This document shows, piece by piece, positions 5,745 through 6,591 of a stretch of DNA of 6,591 nt. Numbering within the stretch: position 1 is the first letter of the stretch; each line of letters opens with the position of its first letter. This DNA is from an uncultured Sulfitobacter sp. (GTDB lineage: Bacteria; Pseudomonadota; Alphaproteobacteria; Rhodobacterales; Rhodobacteraceae), in NCBI GenBank assembly GCA_937923365.1, contig CALAIJ010000323.1:1-6591 (forward strand), read 5' to 3'. Both the position numbers and the translations under genes were made by a program. Under the pieces are notes generated by a model that did not search any database, was not told where the DNA came from, and saw only the letters and a program-made list of their open reading frames with translations.

Positions 5745-5774
5745 GGGCCGCTCCGCATCCGGGGCGGCCCTTTT
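5745..5774 (+). terminator. Rho-independent terminator of the small RNA unit
   Basis: GGGCCGC (5745-5751) pairs with GCGGCCC (5764-5770); a T-G and two C-G pairs extend the stem to 10 bp around loop GCATCC, followed by TTTT. No T-run follows on the minus strand, so it acts on rightward transcription. Its arms resemble those of the terminator at 5494-5518. Confidence 0.85.
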
Positions 5775-5838
5775 CGTGTCTGCACCGATGGGCCATTGCG
5801 GGCAGCACTCAGGCCGCCACAGCTTTCGCGTTCAATTC

Positions 5839-6063
5839 CTACCGCGCGGCGGCGTCCTGACCAAAAGCCTCCACCATCACAGGGATCAGATGATCCCGAA
5901 TGTCGATCACCCCTGCCGCTACATCCGGCGCACCCACAACAATGTAGCGCCCCACGTTGGAGACCGAACGGAACCCCAATTTCAGGAAATCCCAAATCAG
6001 CAAAGCACCGATCTCCGCCCCCTCATAGCGGTCAGAGATCCTCAGCACAAAGCTCAGCCGCAC
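5839..6063 (-). CDS. Possible small hypothetical protein, start uncertain
   Basis: An open frame on the minus strand ends in TAG at 5841-5839 and, from GTG at 6063, gives 74 residues with a protein-like make-up: alternating hydrophobic strands (RYIVVGAP, DHLIPVMVEAF), a helix-like EIGALLIWDFLKLGF, no low complexity, and mostly G/C third positions. I do not recognise a family. GGTGG lies 5 nt before GTG 6063; another in-frame GTG is at 6072 behind a distant GGAGGGG, and the first ATG, at 6204, would run into arfB. The GTG start leaves 57 nt to arfB, a normal divergent arrangement, and the stop falls clear of the small RNA terminator. The opposite strand of the same region reads as His/Gln/Pro-rich nonsense. 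It could be a real small gene, a decayed remnant, or chance. Confidence 0.4.
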   Translation of the reverse strand: MRLSFVLRISDRYEGAEIGALLIWDFLKLGFRSVSNVGRYIVVGAPDVAAGVIDIRDHLIPVMVEAFGQDAAAR

Positions 6064-6120
6064 GGTTTCCACCCTCTCAACACTCTTCCCCTCCAAGTGT
6101 TCCAATGCGATGATGCGCCC

Positions 6121-6543
6121 ATGCTGCACATCAAAGATGATATCGCCCTGCAAGACTGGGAACTGACCGAAAGTTTCATGCGCGCCTCTGGCCCGGGCGG
6201 GCAAAACGTCAACAAGGTCAGCTCGGCCGTGGAGCTTCGTTTTGAGGCCGCCACCTCGCCCTCGCTACAGCCTGCAGTCAAGACCCGCCTCAAGCGTCTG
6301 GCGGGACGGCGCTGGACCAACGAAGGCGCGCTGGTCATCCAGTGTGACGAGACCCGCAGCCAGGCCCGCAACCGCGAGATCGCCCGCGACCGTCTGGCCG
6401 AATTGATCAGGCGCGCACTAACCCCGCCCAAGCGGCGCATCCCGACGCGCCCCACGTTGGGGTCGAAAAAACGGCGGTTGAAGGCCAAGAAAACTCGGGG
6501 CGAGGTCAAGGCCCTGCGCGGCAAGGTCGATCCGTCCAACTGA
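6121..6543 (+). CDS. arfB: Alternative ribosome-rescue factor ArfB (peptidyl-tRNA hydrolase)
   Basis: ArfB (YaeJ) enters ribosomes stalled on truncated mRNA, placing its basic tail in the empty mRNA channel while its GGQ loop hydrolyses the peptidyl-tRNA. The 140-residue protein has GPGGQNVNKVSSAVELRF at 24-41 (GGQ 26-28), the release-factor catalytic domain through about residue 100, and a Lys/Arg-rich tail from about 105 to 135 (KRRIPTRPTLGSKKRRLKAK region). Length equals the E. coli protein, so it is complete. ATG 6121 aligns with the family N-terminus; further upstream the frame stays open to 5743 but is not protein-like. No Shine-Dalgarno is visible before the start (GATGATGCGCCC), suggesting low basal translation, fitting for a backup rescue factor. 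No promoter was identified; the nearest upstream element is the small RNA terminator. Confidence 0.95.
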   Translation: MLHIKDDIALQDWELTESFMRASGPGGQNVNKVSSAVELRFEAATSPSLQPAVKTRLKRLAGRRWTNEGALVIQCDETRSQARNREIARDRLAELIRRALTPPKRRIPTRPTLGSKKRRLKAKKTRGEVKALRGKVDPSN

Positions 6544-6591
6544 CGCGCGCCCGTAAGGTGGGCCTCCGGACCACCACCCCCGTCAAAGACG

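Larger units (their letters stand above)
5592..5774 (+). ncRNA. Candidate structured small RNA, rod-like, with its own terminator
   Basis: An independent unit lies between two terminators. Nested pairings read by eye: 5592-5603 with 5718-5729 (12 positions, one U-C mismatch); 5617-5619 with 5715-5717; 5630-5635 with 5703-5708 (two G-U); 5637-5640 with 5699-5702 (5636 bulged); 5642-5648 with 5684-5690 (two G-U); and an apical CTGC/GCAG stem (5656-5659 with 5664-5667). Together they make one long hairpin of about 138 nt interrupted by bulges, then the terminator. A rod like this resembles 6S RNA (RNA polymerase regulator), but I cannot recognise its diagnostic central bubble, and the unit also holds an 18-codon ORF with an exceptional ribosome site. 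Options are 6S-like RNA, a ribosome-binding regulatory RNA, a dual-function RNA, or the leader of a short peptide. The 5' end is unknown; the given start is the base of the first stem. Confidence 0.55.

Noticed and set aside
5743..6120. Long in-frame extension upstream of arfB, giving a 266-residue protein
   Set aside because: The added segment is His/Gln/Pro-rich, unlike ArfB, starts inside a terminator hairpin, and arfB from 6121 already has the full family length.
6557..6575. Terminator after arfB (GGTGG/CCACC hairpin)
   Set aside because: Five-pair stem with a 9-nt loop and no T-run; the downstream sequence is cut by the window, so it is unsupported.
1..6591. Mobile element, CRISPR, tRNA or toxin-antitoxin system
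   Set aside because: No transposase or integrase motifs, spaced repeats, tRNA-like folds or paired small ORFs of that kind were found.

Overview
The window looks like chromosomal DNA of a marine-type alphaproteobacterium, most likely Rhodobacteraceae (Roseobacter group). The evidence is high GC with strong G/C third-position preference, RecQ, YggT, UMF1, MepA and ArfB sequences of alphaproteobacterial type, and tight gene packing. The genus cannot be fixed from the window. No tRNA, rRNA, insertion sequence, phage gene or CRISPR array was seen.

Layout. On the minus strand at the left edge are the N-terminal third of recQ (1-383, running off the window) and yggT (512-799). A 127-bp divergent intergenic region follows. 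The plus strand then carries a THEM6-type hotdog thioesterase-like gene (927-1469) and a very tight block: a UMF1/Atg22-like MFS transporter (1542-2915), the lipoprotein murein endopeptidase MepA (2912-3847, 4-nt ATGA overlap), and a secreted phytase-like esterase-family protein (3844-4722). The last gene appears to start at a CTG that overlaps the mepA stop as CTGA. A YhhQ-type queuosine precursor transporter follows (4812-5429), with an 89-nt leader that can fold in two mutually exclusive ways.

The most unusual region is 5461-5774. After two hairpins (one a clear rho-independent terminator) comes a compact unit with its own terminator at 5745-5774. It carries a Shine-Dalgarno sequence with 13 nt of perfect complementarity to the usual 16S rRNA 3' tail, an 18-codon ORF, and about 115 nt later a near copy of that 16S tail (GATCCCCTCCTT). 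The two elements pair with each other and close a long rod of nested stems. This is a strong candidate for a structured or dual-function small RNA; the overall shape recalls 6S RNA, but identity is not established.

At the right end are a possible small minus-strand gene (5839-6063) and a complete arfB ribosome-rescue hydrolase (6121-6543) with no obvious Shine-Dalgarno sequence.

How the genes relate. umf1, mepA and the phytase-like gene are probably one translationally coupled operon. MepA and the phytase-like protein are both exported, so a cell-envelope theme is plausible, but the UMF1 substrate is unknown. The other genes look like unrelated housekeeping neighbours.
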